NCBI GenBank assembly: GCA_964545475.1
Contig: CAZJGG010000111.1
Location: 1 to 5,074, forward strand
DNA length: 5,074 bases
Reading direction: 5' to 3'
Origin: CAZJGG01 sp964545475
GTDB taxonomy: Bacteria; Bacillota; Clostridia; Lachnospirales; JAISER01
Made by a program: the position numbers and the translations under genes. Below are positions 5,006-5,074 of the stretch, piece after piece. Within the stretch, counting starts at the first letter, position 1, and every line of letters starts with the position of its first letter. Under the pieces are notes generated by a model. It searched no databases. It was given only the letters and a program-made list of their open reading frames with translations, and had not been told where the DNA came from.

Positions 5006-5074
5006 GGGCGTGTTGAATATTGATCAGAAAATTTCAAAACGATGTAAAAACGCCCCTAAATCCGGTCGTTTTTA
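5006..5074. repeat. Nested inverted repeats at the window edge, resembling an insertion-sequence end
   Basis: GGGCGTGTT (5006-5014) is the near-complement of AAAAACGCCC (5046-5055), and TAAAAACG (5045-5052) is the exact complement of CGTTTTTA (5067-5074). GGGCGTGTT-type ends are common in several insertion-sequence families. On the - strand, the last bases read as codons KNDRI followed by TAG (5058-5056), which could be a transposase C-terminus entering from beyond the window; five codons cannot prove it. Confidence 0.3.

Noticed and set aside
1..5074. CRISPR array, tRNA, rRNA, riboswitch or toxin-antitoxin pair
   Set aside because: No regularly spaced long direct repeats and no cloverleaf were seen. 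The repressor and Ner-like genes are divergent, with a phage switch between them, not a toxin-antitoxin operon.

Overview
This window looks like the left (early) end of a Mu-like transposable prophage in an AT-rich, low-GC Gram-positive-type bacterium (Bacillota). The base composition, strong AGGAGG-type ribosome binding sites, a consensus sigma-A promoter and the style of the XRE regulators all point that way; nothing here fixes the genus. The gene order repressor / Ner-like regulator / transposase MuA / ATPase MuB is the classic Mu order, drawn here from right to left.

Layout from right to left. Positions 4817-5074 are probably host DNA: short inverted repeats resembling an insertion-sequence end, a 37-codon 3' remnant of an unidentified gene, and a hairpin terminator that could work in both directions. 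Positions 4597-4816 hold no gene but carry a degenerate repeated motif (TCTTWAAtt) in both orientations. This is where the transposase-binding phage left end should lie, and a TG terminus at 4816 is my best guess. A + strand repressor gene (3973-4596) is divergent from a - strand early operon. Between them lies a compact switch with a textbook - strand promoter (TTGACA, 17 bp, TATACT), an overlapping + strand -10 box, and two inverted TGTTACAA half-sites.

The early operon runs leftward and is tightly packed. The Ner-like gene ends 4 nt before the MuA start, and MuA overlaps MuB by 11 nt. MuA is full length (about 681 aa from the better start) with its DDE triad intact. MuB has complete Walker A and B motifs, but a -1 frame break in an A6 run cuts it at 245 aa. 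Its missing 55-residue C-terminal tail lies intact in the next frame, so one extra A would restore a 296-aa protein. Downstream are two overlapping candidate micro-ORFs around a perfect 10-bp hairpin, an unrecognised 110-aa protein with a strong ribosome binding site, and 100 AT-rich bases with no gene.

How it should work (inference from Mu): the repressor keeps the - strand promoter silent in lysogeny; when it is relieved, Ner, MuA and MuB are made. Ner then damps both promoters, MuA cuts and joins the phage ends, and MuB captures target DNA and activates MuA. The MuB frame break raises the question of whether this prophage can still replicate by transposition. I see no defence system, CRISPR array or RNA gene.
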